In this document: positions 38,301-44,549 of the stretch, one piece after another | Numbering within the stretch: position 1 is the first letter of the stretch | Layout: every line of letters begins with the position of its first letter | Source of the DNA: Paractinoplanes tereljensis | Lineage (GTDB): Bacteria > Actinomycetota > Actinomycetes > Mycobacteriales > Micromonosporaceae | Length of the DNA stretch: 64,000 bases | NCBI RefSeq assembly: GCF_016862435.1 | Contig: NZ_BOMY01000053.1 | Coordinates: forward strand, 62,001 to 126,000 | Reading direction: 5' to 3' | Translations under genes and position numbers: made by a program | The notes under the pieces: generated by a model | What the model was told of the DNA's origin: nothing | Seen by the model: the letters and a program-made list of their open reading frames with translations, nothing else | Databases searched by the model: none

Positions 38301-41300
38301 CCCCACGGCAGGCCGTCACCGGCCGGCACCCGGGTCAGCCAGTCCGCGCCGCCGTCCAGGGCCGTCCCGCCGAGCTGCCCGGACGCGAAGTTGCCGATCC
38401 AGTGGCCGTCGCGGTCGAGCAGGTTGGTGACCGTGCTCAGTGCCGTGGACGCCCCGTTGAACGCCTCGCCGAGCCACGAGTCCTTCTCCATCACCAGGTC
38501 GAAGGTCCGGTTGCCGTTCGCCGTCAGGAACGGGTCGTACCGGGAGTGATGGAAGTCGACGGCGAAGACGATCTCGCCGGTGGCGGTGTTCCGGACCTCG
38601 TAGCGGAAGCCCTCCTGCGGCCCGGGCCAGGGCCCGTCGACGATCTCGAAACCGTCCCGGAGGTACGGCTTCATGTTGCGGAGCAGGTCGCCGCGCTTCT
38701 TCTCGAGGTCCTCGGCCACCGCCTCCGGGGTCTCCGCCGCCACGTCGACGCTGACGAAGACCATGTGCTTGGCCGTGGTGGTGGCCAGCGGGTGGTCGAT
38801 GTCGGCGTCGGCACCGAAATAGAGCAGCGTGTCGCCGGGCAGGTTCAGGTCGCGCACCGCCGTGACGCCGGCTCGTTTCTCGGCGGTGATCAGGTCCGAG
38901 TGCCAGTTCGCGACGGCTTCGCGCTTCACCCAGCTGCGGCTGGGCCAGGGGTCGCCGAGCGGCACGAACCGGACGCTCTGCGGGTCGACCGGTAGCACCG
39001 CCTCGCGGCCGGTCTGCCCGTCCAGGTAGATGACGCCCTCGTTGTCGTGCACCACGTTGAAGACGTGCGCGAAGTCGTTGTCGTTCTCCTTGACCACGAC
39101 CAGGCCTCGCCCGCCGGGTTCCAGGGTGCGGGTGATGACGTCGAAGCCACTGACCGGGCGGGGCGCCTGGCCCGCGTAGTTCTCCAGGTAGTCGATCGGC
39201 ACGGCCTCGGACACCGGCGCCTGGTGCGGTTCGCCGGTAGCGAGCGAGATGTCGGTGGCGATCGCGGCGAGCACGCAGTTCGTACTCGCCTCGGACAGCG
39301 ATCCGTGCAGCGGGTTGACCAGCGGCAGCCAGCCGTAACCGCGCCGGGCGATCGCGTTGTCCGGGTCGGTCACGGCCGGCTCGACCTTGCTGTAGTCGAA
39401 CCCGGCGACCAGTTCCGCCTTGCCCTTGCCTTTGCCCTTGCCGGTCGCCGGCTGCGGCTGGGGCGCCGGGTGGGCCGTGGCGAACTCCGCGATGGCCGTC
39501 TGGGTGGCGAGGGCGAGCTGCACCAGCGGGGTCGCCGCCGAGCCGTTCTTCCGGAAGTACTCGAACACCTCGGGCGCGTGCGTCCGCAGGTGCGGGCCCA
39601 CCTTCCGCTTGGCCGCCTTCTGGAGCTGCGCGTTCTCCGCGGTGGTCTCGGCGAGCCAGGCGGTGACCTCGTCGGCGGTGAGCGCGCTCGCCGACCGGTC
39701 GAGCGGGGCGAACGCGATGTCGGCCAGCTGGCTCATGTGCTGCGCGGTGAAACCGCTGAGGTCGAGGTGCTGCGCGGCGAACCGGTTGACCTGATTGAGC
39801 CAGGTGCTGCGGTGGGCGTGGCTCTGCACCGGCGACGCCAGCTTGACAAGGTCGTTGACGGCGTCTACGCCGGACGTGACCCGGCCGCCGTCGGTGACCA
39901 GCGAGACCGACGAGTCGTAGACCGGTGTGGCGCCGTAACGCTGCCGGCTGACCGACTCGACGATCGATCGGCCCTCCTGGTCGCCGATGCCGAACGTGGC
40001 GTCCTTCTCCAGGGCCCGCCCCGGGACCCGCAGGAACGTGTTCGGTTCCGGGAAGTAGACGCTGCGCGGGTCGACGCTCGCCATCGCCTGCCGGACCTGC
40101 TGGTCGAGCACGGTGGCCGGGTGTCCCTCGAGGCTGCCGTTGGCCTTCGGGGTGTGGTAGCCGCCGGACATCACCTCCGGCCAGCCCTCCTGCGTGTACT
40201 TGGCGGCGAACGCCTCGTACACCGTCTGGCCCTTCTGGGTCTTCAGCGAGACCACGTCGGCGTCGCCGGTGTGCAGGTAGACCTCGCCGTCGCCGCGCAA
40301 CGTCTCGATCAGGCGGACGGTCTCCTCGTGCTTGGCGAGGTGTTCGCGCAGTTCGCCGTACGGAATCGATTTCTGGTCGATGGTGAAGGTGCCGAACTGG
40401 TTGCCGGGGATCGACCACTTCATCGGCACGATCACGACCGGGATGCGCGGCTGGTAGGTGCCGAGGTCGCGCAACTCCTTGCGGACCCGGGCCAGGTCCG
40501 CGGCCACGTCCGGGCCGTTGATGCCGATGACCAGGGCGAAGTTGCTGTCCTTGACCGAGTTCGGGCCGGCGACGTCCCGCTCGTACAGCTGGATCAGTTC
40601 CTTGAGCGTACGCGGCCGATCGCCCGGTTTCGGGGCGGCCGGGTGGAACGGGACGGTGGCGATGAAGGTCGGCGCGCCGTCGGTGGACTCCCGCAGCACC
40701 GGCGGGCCGAGCCGGATCGGGACGGTGTTGGGGTCCAGCCGGGTGACGTCGGCGCGCGGCATGTCCCCGGCGACCAGCAGGTCCTCGACCGGGGCGGCCG
40801 GCACCGTCTCGGCCGTGCCGGTGAGCGGCACGAACCGTACGCTCTCCGGGTTGTCCGGCAGGCGGGCCTCGCGGCCGGTCTGACCGTCCAGGTAGATGAC
40901 GCCGCGGTCGTCGTGGACGGCGTTGAAGACGTGCGCGTAGTCGTTGCCGTTCTCCCGCACGACGACCAGGCCGCGGGCGCCCGGGCCCTCCTGCTCCAGC
41001 GCACGGGTGATGGTGTCGATCCCGGCCACCGGGCGCGGCGGGCGGCCGGCGTAGTTGCGCAGGAAGCCCAGCGGGTTGGGGGCGGTCGGTGGCGCCTGGT
41101 GCGGGTCGCCGGTGGCCAGCGACATGTCGGTGGCGATCGCGGTCAGCACACAGTTCGTGCTCGCCTCGGCCAGGGTCCCGTGATACGGGTTGACCAGCGA
41201 CAGCCAGCCGTAACCACGCTGGTGCAGCTCGTCGCCCGGGTCCGGCGGGGGCGGAGTGACCTTGGTGAAGCCGGCACCCAGGCCCTCCCGGTCGCGGAAC

Positions 41301-44300
41301 TTGGCGATCGCGGTCTGTGTCCCGTACGCGATCTGCAGCAGCGGCACCACCCCGTTGCCGAGGCCGTCGAACACGGCCTTCCGCTCGCCGAGGTCCTCCA
41401 TCGCGTCCTGGATGATCTTCTGCCGCCGGGCCCGGCCGGCCGGGTCGGATTTGCCCGGCGGGTTGCGCCACAGCGTCAGGTCGGCCTCGGTGAACTTCGG
41501 CGCCTGGTCCGATTTCGCGGTCGCGAACGCGATCTCGGTGAGGACGGCGCGCGCCCGGGCCGTGTACGGCGTGGCCGGCGTGCCCAGCTTCAGGTGCTCG
41601 GTGGCGAACTGGTCGATCTGGTTGCCCCAGGTCTTCTCGTTCGCGTGGCTCTGGGCCGGCTCGGCCAGCTTGGCCAGCGTTGCGTCGACCGACAGGCTCG
41701 GGCCGGTGACCCGGCCGCCGTCGGTGAGGATCGCCATCGACGAGTCGTAGACCGGCTTGGTGCCGCGGGCTGCGCTCAGCGACTCGGCGATCCGGCGGCC
41801 CTCGCCCGCGCCGTTGCCGAACGAGACGCCCGGTTCGAGCTTGGACTGGAAGTCGGCGACCCGCAGGAACGTGTTCGGCTCCGGGTAGTAGACGCTGCGG
41901 CCGTCCACGACGGCCATCGCCTGGCGGACCGCCTGATCCAGCACGGTCGCCGGGTGCGGGTCGTGGCTGCCGTTGGCCTTCGGCGTGTGATAGCCGCCGG
42001 ACGCCACGTCCGGCCAGCTCCCGCCCTCCTTCGGCGCCCAGGTCGCGGTGAACTTGTCGTAGACGGTCTTGTTGTCCTGGGTGAGCAGTGACGCCACGTC
42101 GGCGTCGCCGGTGTGCAGGTAGACCTGGCCGCCGTCGTCACCGCGCATCGCGTCGGCCAGGCGGGCGGTCTCCTCGTGGGTGGCGATCTGCTGGCGCAGC
42201 TCCCCGTACGGGATGGTCTTCTGGTCGATGACGAAGGTGCCGAACGGCTTGCCGGGGATCTCCCAGGTCATCGGGACGACCGTGACCGGGAAGCCGGGGT
42301 CGTAGTTGGCCAGGGTGGCCAGCTCGGCGGTGATCTTCTGCCGCTCGGTCGTGGTCTTCGGCCCGTTGATCCCGATGACCAGGGCGAAGTTCGGCCGGGT
42401 GGATTGCGATTGGGCCAGGTCGGCGGCGTACTTGTCGATCAGCTCGCGGATGGTTCGCGGCGGGCGCTCGCCCTGCACCTGATCGTCCCGGTGGTATGGC
42501 ACGGTGGCGATGAACGACGGGCGGAACGGGTCGGTCGAGGCGACCGGGTCCGGACCGATCCTTACCGGCTGGCCGAACTTCTCGACCTTGGCCGGGTTCT
42601 GCCCGGCTACCAGGATGTTGTCCTCGGGATCGGCGAACACCGTCGGGATGGCCAGATCCTCGGTGGCCGGCGCCGCCGCCGGGGCCAGGAGGCCGGCGGT
42701 GTCGCGCTGCGGCCCGAGCGTCGCGGCGGTGGCCTGGGCGCGCTGCTCGACCGGCGTGGGCTGGGCCGCCGGGTTGGTCGACGAGGACGCGGTGGTGCTG
42801 CCGGCGGTGGTGGCCGCCGTCGACGCGGTGGTGGCCGCCGTCGACGCGGTGGTGGCGGCCGCCGACGTTGTGGTGGCGGCCGAGCTGACCGCGCTGGGCG
42901 CGGAGGCGGTGGTTGCGGCCGGCGCGGCCGCGCCGGTGGCGCTGCCAACCGAGATGGGCGCGGCCGGCGCGACGGCATTGCTGACCCCGGAGGGTACGGC
43001 CGGGCCGGTGACACTGCTGCCCGCGGAGGTTACGGCCGGAGCAGTCGCGCTGGTGACCGCGGAGGGTGCGGCTGGGCCGGTAGCCGTGGTGGGGGCGGCC
43101 GGGCCGGTCGGTGCCGTCGTGTTCGCGGCGGCGACCGGCTGAACGCTTACCGGGGTGGTCGTTGTCTGCTGCGGCGCGGGTGCCGACTCGTGGACCGCCG
43201 GGCTGGTCGTCGCGGTGTTCGGCGAGGTAACGGTGGCGGTCTGGGTCTGGGTGTGGGTGTCCGAGTGCACGGCCGGGTCGTTCGCGCCGGTGACCGTCGT
43301 GTGCTGCGTGCCGGTCGTCGTGGTGGTGCCGGTCGTCGTGGTGGTGCTGGTGGTGACGGTGGCCGGCGCATCCCCGGAGCCGGTCTCGGTGGTCACCGGG
43401 GTGACCGTCGTGCTGGGCGGGCTCTTGACGAAGCCGTTCTGGTCAAGGACCTCGTCGGGGGCCTTGTACTGCGGCCCGTACTTCTCGCCGAGGTTGGTGC
43501 CGATGTGCGTGCCACCCTGGCTGACCACCCCGGAGACCAGTCCGGAAACGGCCGCACCCCAGTCGACGTCCCAGCCCTCCCCCTGCGAGACGCTGTAGAG
43601 CCCCTCGGTCAGATATTCGGTGAGGGCCTCGTGGATCCCGTCGTGCACATAGGACCCCACCGTGACCGGATCGCGCCGGAAGTAGACATCGCCGGTCGCC
43701 TCGTCCACCCGGAAATTCCGGTCGGGGGCAGGCGTGGGCGTGGGTTCCGGCGTAGGCGTGGGGGTCGGCTTGGGCGAAGGCGTCGGGGTAGGGGTCGGCG
43801 AGTTGGTGGGCACGTCCGGGGTGGGCTTCGGCTTGGGCTTGGGGGTGAAGCGCCGCGCCACGTTCCCGAGCAGGTGCCCGAGACCGCCGAGGGTGAGCCC
43901 GACCGCCGCCCCGAGCGCGCCGACCGCCGCCGCCTGGCGTACCAGATCGGGGTCGATGTGATCGCGGGTGCCCATCGCGATCTGGATCCGCTGGACGATC
44001 AGATCCATCAGCACCTGCATGGTGACCCCGATGACCGCCGCCGTCACCACCGAGGTGATGATCTTGCGGAGCAGCGTCTTCATCAGGAAGTTCATGATGA
44101 TCCGGCCGCGGACCAGGGTCTGCAGCGCGGCGGCCGGGTTGAAGAACGCGAAGGCCACCGCGACCATGAACTCGATCATCAGCTCGATCAGGCAGGCGAT
44201 GATCATCAGCTTGGCGTACTGGACCTGGGTGCCCAGATCCTTGTGGTTCTCGCCGAGCCGGTGCATGTACTTCGAGGCCGTGGTCAGGTAACCCGGGTTG

Positions 44301-44536
44301 TCGTTGACGTACTCCTGCATCGACTCGACGAACGCCTGCTGGGCCGCGCCCTCCACCCCGGCGCTGACCGTGTGCAAACCCTGGGCCAGCACCGGAATCG
44401 AGTCCGCGATGCCCTGTGCGGCACCCACGTAGGCCTCGGCCAGCCCGAACAATCGATCCTCATTGGACACCGGGAAGTCCTCGCCGGCCAGCACCTTGAG
44501 GAAGCGGTGCAGATCGTCGGACGCCTCGATGGCCAT
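23375..44536 (-). CDS. Giant CpnT-like type VII effector with four papain-fold toxin (Tox-PL) domains
   Basis: 7,053 residues from ATG 44536, with AGAGG nine bases upstream. Residues 1-230 resemble the CpnT N-terminal domain: FLKVLAGEDFPVSNEDRLFGLAEAY, then hydrophobic helices at about 109-190 and 202-226. Pro-rich (231-272) and Thr/Ser/Ala-rich (about 375-610) linkers follow. Two A modules each hold a possible GT-A-type segment with a DAD motif (811-813; 1425-1427) and a Tox-PL domain with triads C1129/H1202/D1217 and C1754/H1824/D1839. A unique segment spans about 1860-2250. Two B modules (about 2252-4633 and 4635-7053) each start with a Tox-PL domain (C2280/H2353/D2368; C4665/H4738/D4753), then a GT-B-like part (GYGHQAGVVSALEG; VVTEGAGTWQETLADG) and about 1,700 beta-rich residues. 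Tox-PL enzymes are glutamine deamidases or proteases. Role as a secreted toxin is inferred. Confidence 0.88.
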   Translation of the reverse strand: MAIEASDDLHRFLKVLAGEDFPVSNEDRLFGLAEAYVGAAQGIADSIPVLAQGLHTVSAGVEGAAQQAFVESMQEYVNDNPGYLTTASKYMHRLGENHKDLGTQVQYAKLMIIACLIELMIEFMVAVAFAFFNPAAALQTLVRGRIIMNFLMKTLLRKIITSVVTAAVIGVTMQVLMDLIVQRIQIAMGTRDHIDPDLVRQAAAVGALGAAVGLTLGGLGHLLGNVARRFTPKPKPKPTPDVPTNSPTPTPTPSPKPTPTPTPEPTPTPAPDRNFRVDEATGDVYFRRDPVTVGSYVHDGIHEALTEYLTEGLYSVSQGEGWDVDWGAAVSGLVSGVVSQGGTHIGTNLGEKYGPQYKAPDEVLDQNGFVKSPPSTTVTPVTTETGSGDAPATVTTSTTTTTGTTTTTGTQHTTVTGANDPAVHSDTHTQTQTATVTSPNTATTSPAVHESAPAPQQTTTTPVSVQPVAAANTTAPTGPAAPTTATGPAAPSAVTSATAPAVTSAGSSVTGPAVPSGVSNAVAPAAPISVGSATGAAAPAATTASAPSAVSSAATTTSAAATTASTAATTASTAATTAGSTTASSSTNPAAQPTPVEQRAQATAATLGPQRDTAGLLAPAAAPATEDLAIPTVFADPEDNILVAGQNPAKVEKFGQPVRIGPDPVASTDPFRPSFIATVPYHRDDQVQGERPPRTIRELIDKYAADLAQSQSTRPNFALVIGINGPKTTTERQKITAELATLANYDPGFPVTVVPMTWEIPGKPFGTFVIDQKTIPYGELRQQIATHEETARLADAMRGDDGGQVYLHTGDADVASLLTQDNKTVYDKFTATWAPKEGGSWPDVASGGYHTPKANGSHDPHPATVLDQAVRQAMAVVDGRSVYYPEPNTFLRVADFQSKLEPGVSFGNGAGEGRRIAESLSAARGTKPVYDSSMAILTDGGRVTGPSLSVDATLAKLAEPAQSHANEKTWGNQIDQFATEHLKLGTPATPYTARARAVLTEIAFATAKSDQAPKFTEADLTLWRNPPGKSDPAGRARRQKIIQDAMEDLGERKAVFDGLGNGVVPLLQIAYGTQTAIAKFRDREGLGAGFTKVTPPPPDPGDELHQRGYGWLSLVNPYHGTLAEASTNCVLTAIATDMSLATGDPHQAPPTAPNPLGFLRNYAGRPPRPVAGIDTITRALEQEGPGARGLVVVRENGNDYAHVFNAVHDDRGVIYLDGQTGREARLPDNPESVRFVPLTGTAETVPAAPVEDLLVAGDMPRADVTRLDPNTVPIRLGPPVLRESTDGAPTFIATVPFHPAAPKPGDRPRTLKELIQLYERDVAGPNSVKDSNFALVIGINGPDVAADLARVRKELRDLGTYQPRIPVVIVPMKWSIPGNQFGTFTIDQKSIPYGELREHLAKHEETVRLIETLRGDGEVYLHTGDADVVSLKTQKGQTVYEAFAAKYTQEGWPEVMSGGYHTPKANGSLEGHPATVLDQQVRQAMASVDPRSVYFPEPNTFLRVPGRALEKDATFGIGDQEGRSIVESVSRQRYGATPVYDSSVSLVTDGGRVTSGVDAVNDLVKLASPVQSHAHRSTWLNQVNRFAAQHLDLSGFTAQHMSQLADIAFAPLDRSASALTADEVTAWLAETTAENAQLQKAAKRKVGPHLRTHAPEVFEYFRKNGSAATPLVQLALATQTAIAEFATAHPAPQPQPATGKGKGKGKAELVAGFDYSKVEPAVTDPDNAIARRGYGWLPLVNPLHGSLSEASTNCVLAAIATDISLATGEPHQAPVSEAVPIDYLENYAGQAPRPVSGFDVITRTLEPGGRGLVVVKENDNDFAHVFNVVHDNEGVIYLDGQTGREAVLPVDPQSVRFVPLGDPWPSRSWVKREAVANWHSDLITAEKRAGVTAVRDLNLPGDTLLYFGADADIDHPLATTTAKHMVFVSVDVAAETPEAVAEDLEKKRGDLLRNMKPYLRDGFEIVDGPWPGPQEGFRYEVRNTATGEIVFAVDFHHSRYDPFLTANGNRTFDLVMEKDSWLGEAFNGASTALSTVTNLLDRDGHWIGNFASGQLGGTALDGGADWLTRVPAGDGLPWGNAGLVVTRKDGTGVATPENFPAEEQWVTFFRNQIAASVTVADQGGRDGNLAKLQTDLDSLFEQLNFQWEYTIEPIADDPEAAGKTVVDLIVAASANQARQLIGDQAVLWTQDLRARVIEGVQRQGVPVPTPEEQTHSAAWGAARSALPAGQQDLLAGQLTRPAAAVDAPVSPDDPIIARDYPWLPAVNPYRNRGGEFTTNCVLTAITTDIALAEGEGFQAPPSRANPAADLLNYKGRPAIAVRDFADIRERVAQAPVGARGLVVVRDRERSVGHVFNVVHNADGVVFLDGQTGRAADTSFTPYSVSLIPTAHLTGEAADLGSFYVGHGNPGPPPPPPPMPTGFRRPAPIPAIEVPRADLTTQAPPGTGPAPTVVGQALANTYDTVHVIDGGSSGYGHQAGVVSALEGLAATGYRGKVVLTYAANKTAFYAPRFGRAAELNDPVASYDMYHRPWTGRIGGLEVEMRPRPTGSKLVDTEPSWPGMPTLEQQWKVARWTNAPGTADPRYQDSRITEKSGAEAQQEFRAGIEKRGADADAFSLTDFPEVEGENILTLFPAFDTWDDPNAPADPLAAWYPTLDAAGGGKRSDIVVLQPFLWDKLPRQIRRADGTDVALDTVTPGVVPAYRRSEPADLPSAGKVLTDQVPNAPDISVEGEGAVDVVLVYYGDITPGEPGGTPAHADAIRRIKQSSTRPTVIVRVGGTPGVAGDVVTLGKLTSAEMTALRRRAQLVVTEGAGTWQETLADGRPTVSVRPDGDTRPWAHEPAAIRGNTAHDTARQLLQDASADLHDNTDNGHLAVFRAESGPDGVIGKYFAAWQEALAAPATDQTATALATVVRMPLTAAGQQLAADARSRPVIAGPPGPDPRGEAIRASAAAQGVRLTDFDLIVDDQVDPANTVSTNPGKPKVFIRRTATGYQGLGPRPGQKPQVASDGLPYLRDGKALGAAEVHRIDGLDQVLAAVDTLVGTRRVRGLDAVKQVLRGDGGGQGDLLGLTGSGGRFPIEIDGKPRELRITAVLDQLEHEAEPAGTTGQKVKVDKHAASTSTREMSKTVSEGTDPAVSAGLSDPAGGQLFGAGLTLQGTFRRFVRALSAAKQVVTHRQARMDPVAERVTARVTYTVELAGPGIPDRSAPPVQATAHLFVPAFDLDTATRHFRPAGLSPQTMPTAYHVEAVVAPELWELAQNQLPRGLFKVGSASRAELIRVLSDRGVEANLDEFVHGLRIPALWNEETGRAVGPITITAGSTGHDVLARTPAKQVVLRDSSQGQVAAEHSGTAVHNAGVAAQGGMLGGLAGGKAPVRATAEIAVSGKREQATLGGGSGARRRTVQHSGENELRSYPVTWTIKVGSAAPVTSTTPSAVYLRAGVDPMKAVPAADEKTVAPGARLLTESLGDATVAEITGLDKALDQVEKLLGAFPGFVADGLASTDSLQTLSELMKARRKHEGLRTALGVPAVRAFADSLVDIGITVQLKRRGGGHNRYVSVTLRAVRTGAKHTGQSDSVSLRQSDIQADRGTQQLAISRDVNVSAGAGLGRRRAAPDPYAAADLGADLRGGVSSGRRMVSGPQLGAQAVTASPEGKAGTITADEFTVDVTYEAEVRQHTRLNMTWRTLSLGLTRPSAATWAVLNDKGAVVTKADRETSTVGTGTMKVWTSHLWAETNKIHEKSGHSLGNHDDSRSPREILADPLLPTRTHLIGLGPLRGLQDRALDLLSTMPGGDVLSLPGTISRETIDAFFTPEFAEARLGTMLGAGQGTGTLAGAGVFTNDLGSLAIGFRPLRYEPIAAKGWDTEIGQSASYPLAWSKAKNRFFGGRAAATLGHRDGGYAGFAGLTGGIRALWGEGSSEARTGGIERTVKQKGDVVLLRVHGEWHLSASTNWSGNPGYLSGTPNRQRRVVPVQDAMVLAVPVRDLRMANERIREFNKNPGKSQRLPELVDPAWLDEKFPKPPTLHVTPADGAPGWQTSLPSTGRGDLGRAWVDDMADPGLYDDVAAELGKVGVTLGDPVQDEFGNAARVRRTLGRPGLMSFMDSVLADSAGTRLLRRKPVSWTLGAVTVADGVDVKVRGELSDLKLDEITKEPGEVEYKANAVHTTVTTDTRGIAVETAATYGPGGVPQAPHAGTIAVAPALAHGHQWNATRAAGQALTGDRVVAVAGPLAVFTAKLKLTVEIPGGKSVTRTVDVRLRLPESATRTAPPATPEPAKPATRLPMRDTLPTYLSHWQQGGLALPPEAVVTSYPGSATAAQAASVALHAYVDASTRADFNSENPVTGSRSQIPAMVHDLSSPEFTKPNYPVVTGGGLTAEVTGPSLLPRFRATLSRYARLGRPALTRIVADDKVERPRQTGYTGDTTAAESSTTGLRLDAPTATSGLNPAPRQGLAGAGRIGPDAGSADVTKSQVVTGSNVKRSGRTMVFTAGTQERYVVRNHDQPDGAGIGTQVRLPAVEIQVPEEIAETLGWLKEPGTAAVVALWEAVLPLRDTWLAAAETWRAGGNRAAAVAAQEAYLQAKQTAELASDRLARDIAAREQGVPTPERQAHDAAWVAAQPDLLAGELQPAPEVVDDPIIARDYPWLPAVNPYRAQGGEFTTNCVLTAITTDIALAEGEGFQAPPSAANPAADLLHYQGAPAIAVRDFADIRQRLAGAPVGARGLVVVRTAESAVGHVFNVVHHADGVVFLDGQTGRAADTSFTPYSISLIPTAHLTGEAADLGSFYVGHGAPPPPPPPMPTGFRRPAPIPAIEVPRADLTTQAPPVTGAAPEPTVVGRALRQAYDVVHVIDGGSAGYGHQAGVVSALEGLAATGYRGKVVLTYAANKTAFYAPRFGRATELNHPVASYDMYHRPWTGRIGGLEVEMRPRPTTERLVDTEPSWPGMPTLEQQWKVARWTNAPGTADPRYQDSRITEMSGAEAREKFRADIENRGADNDTFTLTDFPPVDGENILTLFPAFDTSDASTAPADPLAAWYPTLDAAGGGKRSDIVVLQPFLWDKLPRQIRRADGSQTPLDAVTPGVVPVYRRSEPADLPAASKVLSDQVPDAPDIAGDVDVVLVYYGDVKVGEVDGTPPHADAIRRIKQSATRETVVVRVGGTPGFADGVVTLGKLTSAEMTALRRRAQLVVTEGAGTWQETLADGRPAVSVRPNGETRPWAHEPDSLRGNTDHDTARQLLQDASAELQNGGDHGHLAVFRAESRPDGVIGRYFAAWQQALANPATDQTATALATLVGMPLDRAAQQRVEQIRRRPVVAVPPGPDQLLDAILSGARHQGIRLPGWAHGRTGAELRQQPEFPAGAPIGVGQVAAALGIDVVLDDHTNPANTGSANPDRPHQVHIRHTRTGFDAYGPAAGQKAQVASDLLPYLRDGHSLGAAEVDTIDDPAAVIAAVDGLVGAGRVRGLDAVHRAVRYDLAGLTGSGGRFPIKVNGEHRELRITARLTRLEKEAAPPGSTGQKIKIDKHAVSTSTREMSKTVQEGLDPSLSAGLSDPAGGQLAGAGLTIQGTFRRFIRAMTAARSIVTHRQSRMENVGADRIRTRVVYDIELHTPGVVTPVTRSAQTDAHLLVPSFELSTQQHAATPQPARTLPETFHVESAVARELWDLAERHLPPGLLRPGSASRAELIRILSDRSVESNFEEFVTGLRIPALWNEETNTAVGPITLRAEFAQYTVQARTPAKQVVLRDSTQGVITAEHGGTAAAAAGLGVQGGLLGGLAGGAPVRATGEISVTTRREQTALGGGSGGRRRTNVHAGENELRAYAVTFSLQVDGVRHTATDTAPVYLRAGVNPMGPVPAGQALPVAANARMLTESLGDATVAGITNLDTTLDQIRELLRQFPGFQPDGLASVDSLRSLKDLMKARNKHEDLASALSVPAIRAFADSLLDTGISVRLKRHGGWRNRYVTVTLRAERTAARHTGQSTTVSLRQTDIQADRGTQQLAISREANAGVGVGFDRRRPAPDPTGRGFAGVDGTVGISSGNRMVSGPQLTQQAVTASPESKDGQPSADQFEMDISYIATVRRHSRLNSTWRALSLGLTHPGPARSAVPRAGGGAEVRLGEHEVHLGNGTMTVWMSRIWVAKNEMTQPSAHRLGQVRTGDGRSPRPADPMLPTRTHLVNLGPMRGLRDEALRLMRSLPGGDMLTLPGAVPRETVDSFFTPEFVEGRLGGILGDGQGTGTMTGAGVFANDLGTLHVAFEPTGYTPTAAKGWETEMASQANYPLGWGKARAFLAALRVSAGVGHRDGRYAGSAGLGATLRGLLGQGSAESRSGGIERNVKQKTDVVLLRVDGNWHLNGSSTWSGTPGYLSGTPHRKHRIVPATSAMVLAVPVHEIRSANRRIAQWNQQHPAGPARSPLVDQGWLDRNFPEPPSLVAPDPGAPHTWHLPVPGAEGGDLGRAYVDDLGDPGIYQQVADQLREQGLLPGDGVEDEFGNETRVRQMLSRAGLMGFIDSVLSHGAATRLFRRERVGWTLGLVKTADGADVTVTGRLSNLRLADITKDKIEVEYRANAQYGTSASRTKAAGWDTTATYGPGGVPDAPKAGAIGVQPAVTHGNQWSATRITGQATNSDRMVVSTGPLAAYEATLTLTVDVPGGTPVHTTVPIRLRIPESATRATPPPAPPRPAAAARLDRAGTTAAALRQWQNGGTWQLPPQAAVTAYPGAVAAAAASREAIGDHVARSWRGEMITDPVRGSRSQIPALVHGLSSPEFSKANYPSILDGGLSAELTGPSRMPRFRATLTRYARLGRPALMRVVDDDKVETPQQHTRSGEQVAAEQSRTGLQAGVPTATTGVTTLPQQGLGTAVRFGPDTGGAQVGKSQVATGSNTKRGGGRAMVFTITVEERHVVSDHDDPDGPGAGHRIVPQSIEVELPEEVARAEGWLGQPGTQPVLDAWDTVLGLRNTWIAAGEEIRLAAEQLRAAAPGSAAETAARTRHQAALDATRDAQRAYLDAKADAEGLADALALQFAQQDARDRGPRRIIPGAPGFPFRRADA
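23400..30632 (-). repeat. B2: second copy of the ~7.15-kb internal duplication
   Basis: This part of the giant gene repeats B1 with offsets near 7,150 bases (7,155 around the Tox-PL tail). It begins with the coding for IIARDYPWLPAVNPY and runs to the end of the gene. 30165-30231 is identical over 67 bases to 37320-37386. B2 carries roughly 35 extra residues after the GT-B-like part (around RLPGWAHGRTGAELRQ) and diverges more toward its C-terminal end. Confidence 0.9.
30640..37782 (-). repeat. B1: first copy of the ~7.15-kb internal duplication
   Basis: Codes for about residues 2252-4633: Tox-PL domain, Pro-rich hinge with seven prolines, GT-B-like region, and the long beta-rich region ending in a helical segment (YLQAKQTAELASDRLA). 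All landmarks recur in order in B2. The junction between the two copies falls immediately before the second IIARDYPWLPAVNPY block. Confidence 0.9.
38950..40790 (-). repeat. A2: second copy of the ~1.84-kb DAD/Tox-PL module
   Basis: Repeats A1 at the protein level: LLVAGDMP, FALVIGINGPD, VEVPMK-type strand, YLHTGDADVVSL, SGGYHTPKANGS, YFPEPNTFLRV, and a Tox-PL domain ending YLDGQTGREA and VRFVPLG. Divergence from A1 is much greater than between B1 and B2 at their best-matching stretches, so this duplication looks older. Confidence 0.85.
40820..42630 (-). repeat. A1: first copy of the ~1.84-kb DAD/Tox-PL module
   Basis: Landmarks are ILVAGQNP, FALVIGINGPK, VVPMTWEIPG, YLHTGDADVASL, SGGYHTPKANGS, YYPEPNTFLRV, then a Tox-PL domain with STNCVLTAIATD, HVFNAVHDD and YLDGQTGREA. 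The same order recurs in A2 about 1.84 kb downstream in the direction of transcription. Confidence 0.85.
42805..42867. repeat. 21-bp tandem repeat in the Ala/Thr-rich linker
   Basis: Two identical 21-base units, 42805-42825 and 42826-42846, and a third imperfect one to 42867. They encode Ala/Ser/Thr heptads in the linker of the giant protein, so copy number can vary without breaking the frame. Confidence 0.8.
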
Positions 44537-44549
44537 ACGCGGGTGCCTC

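Noticed and set aside
32846..38995. Plus-strand open frame of about 2,050 codons
   Set aside because: Antisense shadow of the B1/A2 region; same low-complexity composition, no ribosome-binding site, no recognisable motif.
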